From JACCXG01 sp963785755 (GTDB lineage: Bacteria; Acidobacteriota; Vicinamibacteria; Vicinamibacterales; 2-12-FULL-66-21), in the NCBI GenBank assembly GCA_963785755.1, contig CAWAXG010000013.1, positions 1,054,001 through 1,118,000 on the forward strand: a DNA stretch of 64,000 nucleotides, written 5' to 3'. Positions 1 through 7,705 of this stretch are shown here, in pieces. Position numbers and translations under genes: made by a program. Below the pieces are notes generated by a model that worked only from the letters and a program-made list of their open reading frames with translations, had not been told where the DNA came from and searched no databases. Each line of letters starts with the position of its first letter. Within the stretch, counting starts at the first letter, position 1.

Positions 1-459
1 AACGCGCTGCGCGAGTGGCAAATAGACGAGGCGTCGCTCGTCCTGGCGGACGGGTCGGGCCTGTCGCGCTACAACTACGTGACTGCTGGCCTGCTCGTGA
101 AGATCCTCGAACGCATGTATGCGGACCCGAGGCATCGCGAGCCGTTCATCGCCTCGCTGCCGATCGCCGGCAAGGATGGCACGATCGCCACTCGTATGCG
201 TCGCACCCGCGCCGAAGGCAACGCCGCGGCCAAGACCGGATCGATCTCCAACGTGCGATCGTTGTCGGGCTACGTTCGAAGCCGGGACGGCGAGATGCTG
301 GTGTTCTCGATCCTCGCGAACGACTTCGTCATCCCCGCGGCGACGGTGAACTGGATCGCCGATCTGGGTGTCGAAGTGCTCGCGAACTTCAGCCGAAAGC
401 CGTCGCAACCGTCGCAACCGTCGCAACCGTCGCAACCGTCGCAACCGTCGCAACAATGA
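1..459 (+). CDS. dacB: D-alanyl-D-alanine carboxypeptidase / PBP4-type, C-terminal part
   Basis: This is the 3' end of a penicillin-binding protein 4 family peptidase (S13), which trims or cleaves D-Ala peptide bonds in periplasmic peptidoglycan. The reading frame is open from base 1. It shows DGSGLSRYN near the start and the third active-site motif KTGS (AAKTGSISNV) about 80 codons in. The SxxK and SxN motifs must lie upstream of the window. The protein ends in six perfect Pro-Ser-Gln repeats, which is not a usual PBP4 tail. The stop overlaps the ATG of the next gene (ATGA), so the two are translationally coupled. The family call is firm; the exact substrate role (carboxypeptidase or endopeptidase) cannot be told from this part. 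Confidence 0.85.
   Translation, partial: NALREWQIDEASLVLADGSGLSRYNYVTAGLLVKILERMYADPRHREPFIASLPIAGKDGTIATRMRRTRAEGNAAAKTGSISNVRSLSGYVRSRDGEMLVFSILANDFVIPAATVNWIADLGVEVLANFSRKPSQPSQPSQPSQPSQPSQQ
400..453 (+). repeat. Six tandem copies of the 9-mer ccgtcgcaa
   Basis: Six perfect copies of a 9-bp unit sit at the extreme 3' end of the PBP4 gene and encode (PSQ)6. The period keeps the frame, so copy-number change would alter tail length without breaking the gene. The array ends 2 bases before the ATG of the downstream gene. Confidence 0.95.
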
Positions 460-1250
460 AGCGGTTCCTGCTGGCGGTGGTGATCGGCGCTTGCCTGGCG
501 GCTGGCGTCTGGAAGTATCGGCAGCCTCCGGTCCCGGAGGCCGGCGAGCCGGCGGCGGCCAAGCCCGCGAAAGCGGAGTGGCTCGACAAGCTCTACAGTC
601 AAAACCCGCGTGACGTCGAGGCCGCCACCCGCGAAGTCGGCGAGCTGGGCGCCCGGGCCCTGCCGGCCATCCTGGAGGCGCTCCACGACCCGCAGGCGGA
701 GGCAGAGACGCTGAAGGGGGCACTGAAGGCCTGCAGCATCCTCGGACGGACAGCAGCGCCAATCGTGGGCGACGTCGCCGAGGTCCTGCCCGAGCCAGGG
801 CTGACGGCTGAGGCGGCGGTCGCCCTGAGCTACATGGGCCCAAAGGCCTTCCCACCGCTGCGCAAGGCACTGTCGAACGACGACCCGATCGTCCGGCGCG
901 AATCGCTGCGGTCGATCGGGAAGCTCGTGGAGCGCGCGCCGCTCGAAACGTCCGTCGTCCTGCCGTTGCTCGCCAACGGCATGAAAGACCGTGATGAAGG
1001 CGTCCGGACGGTGGCCGCGACCTACATCGGCATCATTCACCAGGGGGCGGAAACCGCGGTTCCGGCGCTCATCGGCGGGCTCGCGGACAGCAATGCTGAA
1101 GTGCGCCTGGCCTCGGCCACGGCGCTGGCGTCGTTCGAGCCGGCTCTCGCCGCGCCGGCGCTGCCGGCGCTGAGACAGGCGTCCAAGGATTCCAACGCCG
1201 ACGTGGCGCGCGAGGCCGGCCGCGCGATGGTCAAGCTGCAAAGCAAATAG
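456..1250 (+). CDS. Membrane-anchored HEAT-repeat protein
   Basis: This 264-residue protein starts with an uncleaved signal or anchor (MKRFLLAVVIGACLAAGVW) and a short Pro/Ala-rich linker. The rest is a series of roughly 35-residue alpha-helical HEAT/PBS-lyase-like repeats, for example units around ALPAILEALHDP, AFPPLRKALSNDDPIVRR, VLPLLANGMKDRDEGVR and AVPALIGGLADSNAEVR. Such repeats are protein-binding scaffolds; no catalytic motif is visible. The ATG overlaps the stop of the PBP4-type gene (ATGA), so an envelope role next to peptidoglycan remodelling is a reasonable inference, not a demonstrated one. The frame is open far upstream, but the overlap and the signal sequence fix this start. 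Confidence 0.8.
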   Translation: MKRFLLAVVIGACLAAGVWKYRQPPVPEAGEPAAAKPAKAEWLDKLYSQNPRDVEAATREVGELGARALPAILEALHDPQAEAETLKGALKACSILGRTAAPIVGDVAEVLPEPGLTAEAAVALSYMGPKAFPPLRKALSNDDPIVRRESLRSIGKLVERAPLETSVVLPLLANGMKDRDEGVRTVAATYIGIIHQGAETAVPALIGGLADSNAEVRLASATALASFEPALAAPALPALRQASKDSNADVAREAGRAMVKLQSK

Positions 1251-1252
1251 GC

Positions 1253-1269
1253 CGCTCGAACGTCGAGCG
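1253..1269. terminator. Short hairpin after the HEAT-repeat gene
   Basis: A perfect 7-bp stem (cgctcga / tcgagcg) with a 3-nt loop begins 3 bases after the stop codon. No T-tract follows, so it is at best a weak or Rho-assisted terminator shared by two convergent genes. Confidence 0.4.
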
Positions 1270-1307
1270 CGCGATCCGCAACTGGCCAGGGCGAGGAACC
1301 CGTGAGG

Positions 1308-2489
1308 TCAGGCCAGGAGGGATCGCGCGGCCGCCAGCAGTGCGTCGGGCTCGGCGTTCAAGCCGCCTCCCTGCGCGAGCTCGGGGCGACCGCCTCCCTT
1401 GCCCCCGAGTCGGGCGATCAATTGCTTGAGCAATCCGGCGGCGTCGAGCGACACGTCTTCAGCGCGCACGATGACCACCGAGAGCGGCGAGGCCGCTGTG
1501 CAGAGCACGGCCGCATGCCCCGGCCTGGCTGAAATGGCCTGAGCGATCGTCTTCAGGCCATTCATGTCGACGTCGGGCACACTCTCCAGCACCAGCCGCA
1601 TCTTCCCGATCTCAGTCGCCCGTGCGCCGAACACCTCGGCGTCGTACCCCGCCAACCGCGTCTCCAGATCTTTCGCCCGCCGTTTCAGTTCCTTGTTTTC
1701 CGTCTGCACCCGCTCGATGCCCTGCGCGAGTTCATCGGGCCCCACGGAAACCAGCTTGATACCGGCCGCGACGATATCGCGGAGCTGCCGGTGCGCGCGG
1801 AGCGCGCGAACGCCGCAGCGGAACTCGATGCGGGAACCGCCGCGGAATCGCTCCCATGCGGAGACGGCGATGAGGCCGATGGCGCCAGTGCGCGCGACGT
1901 GCGTGCCGCCGCAGGCAGAGACGTCGAACCCTTCCACCTCGATGATCCGGAGCTGGCCCGTTCGAGACGACTCCTTCCGCAGCGGCAGGGCCTGCGCGTC
2001 CTCGGCGTCGACGAAGCGAATCGTCACCGGCCAGTCGTCCCAGACCACCCGATTCGCGGCGTCCTCGGCGGTGTCAATCTCGGCTGGCGTGACCTCGCGG
2101 GCGAGATCGATCGTCGACCCCGCGGAGCCGAGATGAAAGCTCGTGGTGCGAACACCGAGCAGCCGCTCGAACGCGGCCGACAGCACGTGCTGCCCGGTGT
2201 GCTGCTGCATGTGCTCGAACCGCCGTTCCCAATCGACCCGCGCAGCGACACGGCCCTGCGGCGGATCCCCTTCAACGATGTGCAGGATGCTGCCATCGTC
2301 GCGATCGACCACATCGACCACGCGGGCGGCACCGAGCGTACCGGTGTCGAACGGCTGACCGCCTGAGGTCGGATAGAACGCCGTCCGATCGAGCACGATC
2401 CCGTGTCGCGCATCGAGGCGTTGCACGTCCAGCACGTCGGCCTCGAACTCGGTCAAATACGGATCGGTGTAGTAAAGACGCTCAGTCAT
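1308..2489 (-). CDS. AlaX-type alanyl-tRNA editing protein with DHHA1 domain
   Basis: This 393-residue protein matches the free-standing trans-editing proteins related to the editing half of alanyl-tRNA synthetase, which hydrolyse Ser- or Gly-tRNA(Ala). The N-terminal beta-barrel holds FYPTSGGQPFD, followed by the zinc motif HMQQHTGQHV (about residue 92) and the second metal motif CGGTH (about residue 190). A coiled-coil linker leads to a C-terminal DHHA1 domain ending in a Gly-rich GGRPELAQGGG segment. This is the long AlaX-L layout. There is no aminoacylation domain, so it is not AlaRS itself. It runs convergently to the HEAT-repeat gene and is separated from queC by a repeat island. The start ATG is the obvious one before the barrel. 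Confidence 0.88.
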   Translation of the reverse strand: MTERLYYTDPYLTEFEADVLDVQRLDARHGIVLDRTAFYPTSGGQPFDTGTLGAARVVDVVDRDDGSILHIVEGDPPQGRVAARVDWERRFEHMQQHTGQHVLSAAFERLLGVRTTSFHLGSAGSTIDLAREVTPAEIDTAEDAANRVVWDDWPVTIRFVDAEDAQALPLRKESSRTGQLRIIEVEGFDVSACGGTHVARTGAIGLIAVSAWERFRGGSRIEFRCGVRALRAHRQLRDIVAAGIKLVSVGPDELAQGIERVQTENKELKRRAKDLETRLAGYDAEVFGARATEIGKMRLVLESVPDVDMNGLKTIAQAISARPGHAAVLCTAASPLSVVIVRAEDVSLDAAGLLKQLIARLGGKGGGRPELAQGGGLNAEPDALLAAARSLLA

Positions 2490-2491
2490 CA

Positions 2492-2670
2492 GCCACGTGC
2501 TCTCGTCCTACGTGCCACGTGCGAACGTGCTCGTGCAACGTGCTGCCCGTGGCCCGTAGCCCGTAGCCCGTAGCCCGTAGCACCGTAGCACGTAGCACGA
2601 GAAGCACGTTCGCACGTAGCACGTAGGACGAGGAGCACGTTCGCACACAGCACTCAGCACGTAGCCCGTA
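2492..2670. repeat. Intergenic inverted-repeat island A (CGTGC/GCACG units)
   Basis: The left arm (about 2493-2536) is built of degenerate ACGTGC units and the right arm (about 2588-2646) of GCACGTAG/AGCACGTTCGC units. The right arm reverse-complements the left almost completely, giving a potential stem near 45 bp. The loop carries about four direct copies of cccgtag. The island lies between the AlaX and queC genes, and the last codons and stop of queC fall inside it. See the findings for the shared architecture with four other islands. Confidence 0.8.
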
Positions 2671-3331
2671 GAGGATCCTCGATTCCCGCTTCGCTGAAGC
2701 CCTTCGCGCGGAGACGGCAGCTGTCGCACCGGCCGCAGGGACGGCCGTCCGCGGTCGGGTCGTAGCAGCTGTGGGTCAACCCATAGTTGAGGCCCAGTTC
2801 CACTCCGGCGCGGATGATGTCCGCCTTCGACATCGTCACGAGCGGCGCAAGAATCCTCAGCGTCGAGCCCTGGACGCCGGCACGCGTCGCGACTGCCGCC
2901 ATCCGCTCGAAGGCCTCGAGGTACTCGGGACGGCAGTCCGGATAGCCGGAGTAGTCGAGCGCGTTGACGCCGATCACGATCGCGCTGGCGCCGACCACTT
3001 CGGCCATCGCGAGCGCGAGCGAGAGGAAGACGGTGTTGCGAGCCGGCACGTAGGTGGAAGGAATGTCCTGCTGCTCGCCGAGATCGCGGTCCTTCGGTAT
3101 GTCCCCGTCGCCCACGAGGGCAGACCCGCCGAAACCTGCGAGATCGACGTAGAGCTCGGTATGGGTCACGGTCCGGAGCGCCTCGGCGACACGCCGCGCG
3201 GCCTCGACTTCGCACGCGTGCACCTGGCCGTAGCGGATCGTCAGGGCGTACAGCTCGTACCCCTCGCGCGCCGCAATCGCCGCGGCCGTATAGGAGTCGA
3301 GGCCGCCGCTGAGCAGGACCACCGCCTTCAC
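2654..3331 (-). CDS. queC: 7-cyano-7-deazaguanine (preQ0) synthase
   Basis: QueC converts 7-carboxy-7-deazaguanine to preQ0 with ATP and ammonia in queuosine biosynthesis, in the cytoplasm. The 225-residue product begins with the PP-loop motif VLLSGGLDS and has the family segments YVPARNTVFLSLA and GVNALDYSGYPDCRPEY. The four zinc cysteines lie in a C-terminal cluster (SCYDP, then PCGRCDSC), all present. It lies 3 nt downstream of queE in the same direction, so the two form a preQ0 operon. The last codons run into repeat island A, so the extreme C-terminus (PLRATC) is probably repeat-derived. Confidence 0.95.
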   Translation of the reverse strand: MKAVVLLSGGLDSYTAAAIAAREGYELYALTIRYGQVHACEVEAARRVAEALRTVTHTELYVDLAGFGGSALVGDGDIPKDRDLGEQQDIPSTYVPARNTVFLSLALAMAEVVGASAIVIGVNALDYSGYPDCRPEYLEAFERMAAVATRAGVQGSTLRILAPLVTMSKADIIRAGVELGLNYGLTHSCYDPTADGRPCGRCDSCRLRAKGFSEAGIEDPLRATC

Positions 3332-3334
3332 GCG

Positions 3335-3976
3335 CTAGACTCCACGGACGTCAGCACCCCAGATGTACTTGTGCACCTGCACCTGAAGCCGGACCTCGAG
3401 CCCGTCCTCGAGGATCCAGGCCGCCAGGGCTTTTGCATCGAGCACTCCATGGACGGGGGAGAACAGGACCGCGGCCACGCGGCCGATGAGCTGATGGCGG
3501 TTGACGACATCACGCGCGAATTCGTAGTCGGTCCGATCCTTGATGACGAACTTCACCTCGTCGTGCGGCGCGAGCCGCTCGAGATTCGCCCAGTGGTTGC
3601 GGTGCGACTCGCCGGAGCCCGGACACTTCACGTCGACGATCTTGATGACCGGGGCCGGCACCTCCTCGATGCTGATATGCCCGCCGGTCTCGATCATCAC
3701 GGTCCGCCCCCCGTCGAGCAACCGGTGCATCAACGGATACACGTCGCGCTGGAGCAGCGGTTCACCGCCGGTGATCTCGACCAGCGGACACCGATACCCG
3801 TCGACCGTCGCGATCACGTCGTCCAGCGACATTTTCCGGCCCTCGGTGAACGCGTACGGGGTGTCGCACCAGGAACAGCGCAGGTCGCAGGCGGTCAGCC
3901 GGACGAACACGCACGGGCGCCCGGCATGGGTCGATTCCCCCTGAATGGAGTGGAAGATTTCGTTGATCGTCAGCAC
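3335..3976 (-). CDS. queE: 7-carboxy-7-deazaguanine synthase (radical SAM)
   Basis: QueE is the radical-SAM enzyme that rearranges 6-carboxytetrahydropterin to 7-carboxy-7-deazaguanine. The 213-residue protein has the family start EIFHSIQGESTHAGRPCVFVR, the 4Fe-4S motif CDLRCSWCDT and the SAM-binding segment EITGGEPLLQ. The C-terminal segment VQVHKYIWG is typical. It precedes queC by 3 nt. QueD and FolE are not in the window; queA lies about 19 kb away. Confidence 0.95.
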   Translation of the reverse strand: MLTINEIFHSIQGESTHAGRPCVFVRLTACDLRCSWCDTPYAFTEGRKMSLDDVIATVDGYRCPLVEITGGEPLLQRDVYPLMHRLLDGGRTVMIETGGHISIEEVPAPVIKIVDVKCPGSGESHRNHWANLERLAPHDEVKFVIKDRTDYEFARDVVNRHQLIGRVAAVLFSPVHGVLDAKALAAWILEDGLEVRLQVQVHKYIWGADVRGV

Positions 3977-4031
3977 CAGCGTCCGGAAACATTGTACCTA
4001 ACGCTCAGGCCGAGCTCTTGCTGAGCGTGAT

Positions 4032-4118
4032 TTCAACTCCCAACCTCCAACTCCCCCGCCTTCGCGCGCACGCATCGACGCGCGCAACGGCGGGGAAGTT
4101 GGAGGTTGGGAGTTGGAA
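4032..4118. repeat. Intergenic inverted-repeat island B (CAACTCC heptamers)
   Basis: The left arm (4032-4060) is a run of CAACTCC/CAACCTC heptamers, and the right arm (4089-4118) is their near-perfect inverted complement (GGAGGTT/GGGAGTT). The stem is about 28 bp with a 28-nt spacer that itself contains an imperfect gcgcgcac...tgcgcg pairing. It lies between the divergent queE and ArsC-like genes, so it may be transcribed as a leader of either. Confidence 0.8.
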
Positions 4119-4142
4119 CTGAGCGAGTCTAGAATGAGCCGT

Positions 4143-4475
4143 ATGGTGAAACCCATTTTCTACTGGAAGCCCACCTGAACTACCTGTCGAAACGCCAGAA
4201 GTTTTCTGGAACAACGGGGAATCCAGGTGACGGAGCGGGACATCAACAAGGAACCACCGGATCGCGAGTTCCTCGAGCGCCACATCGACGCGGACCACTT
4301 CCTCGATTTCGTCAGCACCCGCAGCCCGGTCTTCAAGCAGCGCCCGCTGCCGCGATCGAAGAAGGAAGCGATCGAGCTGATGATGCAGCAGCCCAACCTG
4401 ATCAAGCGGCCGATTCTCGTCCGCGGCACCAGCGCCAGCTTCGGCTTCAAGAAGGAAGACTACGAGAAGCTGTGA
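4143..4475 (+). CDS. ArsC/Spx-like thioredoxin-fold protein, probable selenoprotein (in-frame UGA)
   Basis: Read with the UGA at 4176-4178 as an amino acid, this is a full-length 110-residue ArsC-family protein. The N-terminus is FYWKPT-X-TTCRNA, where X is the UGA; family members carry Cys there, so the motif becomes U-x-x-C. Frame and similarity continue unbroken on both sides through ERDINKEPP, the KKEAIELM helix and the LIKRPILVRG strand to a C-terminal FGFKKEDYEKL. A SECIS-like hairpin follows the UGA. A standard gene caller would start at GTG 4227 and lose the active site. An in-frame ATG at 4134 is an alternative start. The protein lies 17 nt upstream of a DUF72 gene. No sel genes are in the window. 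The alternative is a nonsense mutation. Confidence 0.75.
4183..4218 (+). promoter_or_regulatory. SECIS-like stem-loop downstream of UGA
   Basis: The upper stem is 6 perfect base pairs (ccagaa 4195-4200 with ttctgg 4204-4209) closing a 3-nt loop whose first base is G (4201). An outer 5-bp stem forms between 4183-4187 and 4214-4218, counting one G-U pair. The apical G is 23 nt from the UGA. Published bacterial SECIS models ask for a conserved G at the start of a small apical loop roughly 16-37 nt after UGA, which fits. Confidence 0.6.
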
Positions 4476-4492
4476 TCCCCGTACCAAGCTGA

Positions 4493-5464
4493 ATGAAGCG
4501 CTCCCACGAGATTCGGGTCGGCACGTCGGGCTGGAGCTATCCGTCCGGCAAGGGGACCTGGAACGGCGTCTTCTATCCGCGGCAGCCGGCACGGCGTCCG
4601 CGCGGGGCGCCGAAGTTCGACGAGCTCACGTTCTACGCCGAGCACTTCGATACCGTGGAAGTGAACTCCTCGTTCTATCGCGTCCCCACGGTCGAAGCGG
4701 TGCAGAAGTGGGCCGAGCGTACCCCTGACGGATTCGAGTTCTCGCTGAAGCTCTTTCAGAAATTCACCCATCCCGAGATGTTCGCGAAGGCGACCGGGGC
4801 CGACCCGGCAACGCTCGGCCGGAAGGACGTCGACGAATTCCGCGCCGCGCTCGAGCCGCTCGCCGACGCTGGCAAGCTCGGGGCGCTGCTCGCCCAGTTC
4901 CCCGCGAGCTTCAAGAACGACGATGAATCGCGGATGTACCTGGAGTGGCTGCTCAAAGCGTTCAAGGAATATCCGGTCGCCGTGGAGTTGCGGCATCGAA
5001 GCTGGAGCGACGATGCGAAGAGCACCGCGAGTCTGCTGAGCGGATTCAATGCGGCCCTCGCGCAGATCGACGAGCCCAAGTTCAAGTCGTCGATCCGCCA
5101 GACGCTCCTGCCGAACGTCCGCACTTTCTATTACCTGCGGCTCCACGGCCGCAACGCGGCGCAATGGTGGAAGCACGAGAAGTCGGAGGACCGCTACAAC
5201 TATCTGTACTCGCCGGAGGAGTTGAAGCCGTTCTCAGACGCGGCGAAAGCGGCGGCACGGGAAGTGAAGAAGGCCTACCTCTACGCCAACAATCACTTTT
5301 CGGCGAAGTCGGTGGCCAATGCGGCCATCCTCAAAGCGCAGCTCGGTCAGGACCTCGACGGCGAATACCCGGGTGAGTTCGTCGAACGCTTCCCGGATCT
5401 CGAGGGAATGGTCAAGCTGCTTCCCGAGCAGCGGTCGCTCATGGCTTCACGGAAGCCCTCTTGA
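4493..5464 (+). CDS. DUF72 family protein
   Basis: This 323-residue protein is a member of the DUF72 (YecE-like) TIM-barrel family, whose biochemical role is not established. It shows the diagnostic start IRVGTSGWSYPSGKGTW, then FYAEHFDTVEVNSSFYR, the FKYDVKL-equivalent FEFSLKLFQKFTH, and the late strand FYYLRLHGRN. It is 17 nt downstream of the ArsC-like gene in the same direction. Its 3' end overlaps the convergent cyclophilin gene by 26 nt. The start ATG is well placed before the conserved first strand. Confidence 0.9.
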   Translation: MKRSHEIRVGTSGWSYPSGKGTWNGVFYPRQPARRPRGAPKFDELTFYAEHFDTVEVNSSFYRVPTVEAVQKWAERTPDGFEFSLKLFQKFTHPEMFAKATGADPATLGRKDVDEFRAALEPLADAGKLGALLAQFPASFKNDDESRMYLEWLLKAFKEYPVAVELRHRSWSDDAKSTASLLSGFNAALAQIDEPKFKSSIRQTLLPNVRTFYYLRLHGRNAAQWWKHEKSEDRYNYLYSPEELKPFSDAAKAAAREVKKAYLYANNHFSAKSVANAAILKAQLGQDLDGEYPGEFVERFPDLEGMVKLLPEQRSLMASRKPS

Positions 5465-6002
5465 GGATGTCCGCCCTCTCGAGCTTGCGCACCACGTCGA
5501 GGCCTGTGATCACGCGGCCGAAGATCGTGTACTTGCCGTCGAACTCGGGCGTCGCCGCCTTGGTGATGTAGAACTGGCTGTCCGCGAATTTCGGGTCGCC
5601 GGCGTGCGCCATCGCCACCGTGCCGGGCCCGTGCTTGCGGGACTTGGTGATTTCAGCCGCGCCGATCGACGTGCCGCTGCCCCGCTGCCCCCAGAACCCC
5701 TCGCGGGACATGTCCCGGGACACCGGATCGCCGATCTGGACCAGCCGCTGCTCCGCGCGATGGAATCGCAGGCCGTTGTAGAAGTTCTTCTTCACGAGCT
5801 CCAGGATCCGCGCGACGGTCTTCGGCGCATCGCCCGGATACGTCTCGATCTCGATCGTCCCTTTGACCGTCTCCAGGACGATGACGGGACCAGCCGCCGA
5901 CGGCTTTTGAGGCGGCTCGGCGCGGCTGGCGGTGTCGAAGGTGTGCACGGGAATCGTCACGATCGCCACGACCAGCGCGGCGACTGCGGCCGTCAGTCTC
6001 AT
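5439..6002 (-). CDS. Secreted cyclophilin-type peptidyl-prolyl isomerase
   Basis: The product (187 residues) begins with an N-terminal signal peptide (MRLTAAVAALVVAIVT) and carries a small bacterial cyclophilin domain. Visible family segments are VLETVKGTIEIETYPGDAP, FYNGLRFHRA, GTVAMAH, SQFYIT and YTIFGRVITGLDVV. The catalytic Arg lies in the FHRA motif. It therefore catalyses Xaa-Pro isomerisation outside the cytoplasm. The start at 6002 has a GGGAG ribosome-binding site; a longer open frame upstream would run into nth and lacks a signal. It is 7 nt after nth. The long W-containing cyclosporin loop is not evident, as is usual in bacterial members. Confidence 0.88.
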   Translation of the reverse strand: MRLTAAVAALVVAIVTIPVHTFDTASRAEPPQKPSAAGPVIVLETVKGTIEIETYPGDAPKTVARILELVKKNFYNGLRFHRAEQRLVQIGDPVSRDMSREGFWGQRGSGTSIGAAEITKSRKHGPGTVAMAHAGDPKFADSQFYITKAATPEFDGKYTIFGRVITGLDVVRKLERADILKRASVKP

Positions 6003-6009
6003 CGCTCCC

Positions 6010-6744
6010 TCACTTGATGGCGGCGGTAGCCCGCGCGCCGCGCGCTCTGCCAATCTTCTCGACGCCAATTCTCGGGCACAAATCGGCGAGGACGCAACCG
6101 CCGCACAGCGGGTAGACCGGACGGCACACGTTCTGCCCCCAGGTCACGAGATAGAGGTTCACGAGCGGCCACCACTTCCGGTTCGCGGCGCGGTAGAGGG
6201 CCTGCTCCGTTTCCTCGGGCGAGCGGGTCGCCGCCCATCCCAGCCGGTTCGAGATGCGGTGGACGTGGGTGTCGACGCAGATGTTGTCGCCGCTGCGGTG
6301 CGCCAGGATCAGGACGAGATTGGCGGTCTTGCGACCGACGCCGGGCAGCGTCAGCAGCTCCTCCATCGTGCCTGGCACCCGGCCGCCGAATCGCGTCATG
6401 ATCTGCTGACACGCCGCTTTGACGTGAATCGCCTTGTTCCGGTAAAAGCTCACCGGGTAGATCAGGCGCTCGATCCGCTTGACCGTGAGCTGCGCCATCG
6501 TACGCGGTGTGCGCGCGACGCTGAACAATCGCGCGGATGCGGCCTGCGTGACGGGATCCCGGGTCTGCGCCGAGAGCATGGTGGCGATCAGCACCTGGAA
6601 CGGATCGTCCTGCTGGTCCTGCGCAATCTTCTCGACCGCCGGCTCCTCGAACCCATCGATGGCCCGGGCCAGCCGTCGCATCGCGGCGGCAATACGGCCG
6701 CGCTGCAGCACCGGCTGCGGCGGGAGATTGATTGCGGACGGCAT
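6010..6744 (-). CDS. nth: Endonuclease III (DNA glycosylase/AP lyase)
   Basis: Nth removes oxidised pyrimidines and cleaves the abasic site. The protein has the helix-hairpin-helix LPGVGRKTANLVL carrying the catalytic Lys, and VDTHVHRISNRLG carrying the catalytic Asp. Near the C-terminus is the 4Fe-4S cluster signature with spacing C-x6-C-x2-C-x5-C (CRPVYPLCGGCVLADLC). At 244 residues it is slightly longer than the E. coli enzyme, with a short N-terminal extension. Its ATG overlaps the stop of the upstream dehydrogenase by one base (TGATG). Confidence 0.95.
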   Translation of the reverse strand: MPSAINLPPQPVLQRGRIAAAMRRLARAIDGFEEPAVEKIAQDQQDDPFQVLIATMLSAQTRDPVTQAASARLFSVARTPRTMAQLTVKRIERLIYPVSFYRNKAIHVKAACQQIMTRFGGRVPGTMEELLTLPGVGRKTANLVLILAHRSGDNICVDTHVHRISNRLGWAATRSPEETEQALYRAANRKWWPLVNLYLVTWGQNVCRPVYPLCGGCVLADLCPRIGVEKIGRARGARATAAIK

Positions 6745-7665
6745 CAGGATACCGGCGTCAGCGGCGGACGTCCGTGGACGACCTCAATCGCGTTCCGGAC
6801 CGCAAGATCGATCATCGCCGTCCGGGTCTCGCGCGTCGCGCTGCCGAGATGCGGCGCCAGCACGACGTTTTCCATTTCGAACAGCCCCTCGTGCACGATC
6901 GGCTCGCGCTCGTAGACGTCGAGCGCGGCGGCGGCAATCAGCCGTTCCTTGAGCGCCCAGGCGAGCGCCTCCTCGTCGATGATCGGGCCGCGCGCGGTGT
7001 TCACAAGGATCGCCGATCGCTTCATCCGCATCAGCGCCCGGCGATCGATCAGGTGCCTGGTGTCCGGCCGCATCGACGTGTTGATGCTGATCACGTCGGA
7101 GGAGACGAGCAGCTCGTCGATCGACATGTCCTGCTTCGCGAACCGCGCGGTCATGCCGAAGGCAGGGGCTTTTGCCGCCACGGCGCGGCCGATCCGGCCA
7201 CGGCCGATGATCCCGAGCTGCTTGCCGCGGAGCTCTGTCCCGAGCATGAAGTCGAGCGTCCACCCCTTCCACGCTCCGCGCCGTACCGATCCGCTCGCCT
7301 TCCCCGATCCGCCGGGCAGCGGTGAGAATCAGGCCCCAGGTCAGCTCCGCCGTCGCTTCGGTCAGCACGTCCGGCGTGTTGGTGATCGTGACGCCGCGCG
7401 CCTTCGCCGCTGCCACGTCGATGTTGTCGTAGCCGACCGCGATGTTCGCGACGACTTTCAGCGAATCGCCAGCCGCGAGGAGGGCATCGTCGATGCGGTC
7501 GGTGAGCACGCAGATCAGCCCGTGCTTGCCACGGACGCGCTCCCGCAACTGCTCGGGAGCGAGCGGCTCCTCCTGGAGCTCGACGTCACAGGCTTCCTCC
7601 AGCTTGGACAGCACGCTGGAGGGAATGCGCCGGGTGAGAAGGACGGGTGGACGAAGTGGAGTCAC
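6744..7665 (-). CDS. D-2-hydroxyacid dehydrogenase (glyoxylate/hydroxypyruvate reductase-like), 1-nt frameshift
   Basis: The gene encodes an NAD(P)-dependent D-isomer-specific 2-hydroxyacid dehydrogenase of about 306 residues, split by one extra base at about 7286-7287. The N-terminal part (from GTG 7665) reads VGYDNIDVAAAKARGV and TNTPDVLTEATAELTWGL. The C-terminal part reads ELRGKQLGIIGRGRIGRAVA (NAD Rossmann), the catalytic segment VNTARGPIIDEEAL, DVYEREP and the catalytic His in APHLGSAT. Removing one C from GTACCG joins the two halves as ERIVRRGAWKGW, exactly the family pattern. It sits at the end of the microcompartment gene run, so it may reduce a product of that pathway, though this is inference. 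A sequencing error is more likely than a true pseudogene. Confidence 0.85.
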
Positions 7666-7705
7666 GATCGACGTCAGCCGCGGCGAAGGCCCAGGGCCTC
7701 TTTCA

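Noticed and set aside
1308..2489. Truncated alanyl-tRNA synthetase
   Set aside because: The gene has its own start at the editing domain and the known AlaX-L layout; there is no trace of an aminoacylation domain upstream.
2771..4024. 417-codon plus-strand open frame across queC and queE
   Set aside because: It spans two well-supported minus-strand genes and their junction; it is a GC-driven shadow.
4227..4475. The ArsC-like gene as an 82-residue protein starting at GTG 4227
   Set aside because: It would lack the redox motif that defines the family, while the in-frame sequence upstream of GTG encodes exactly that part.
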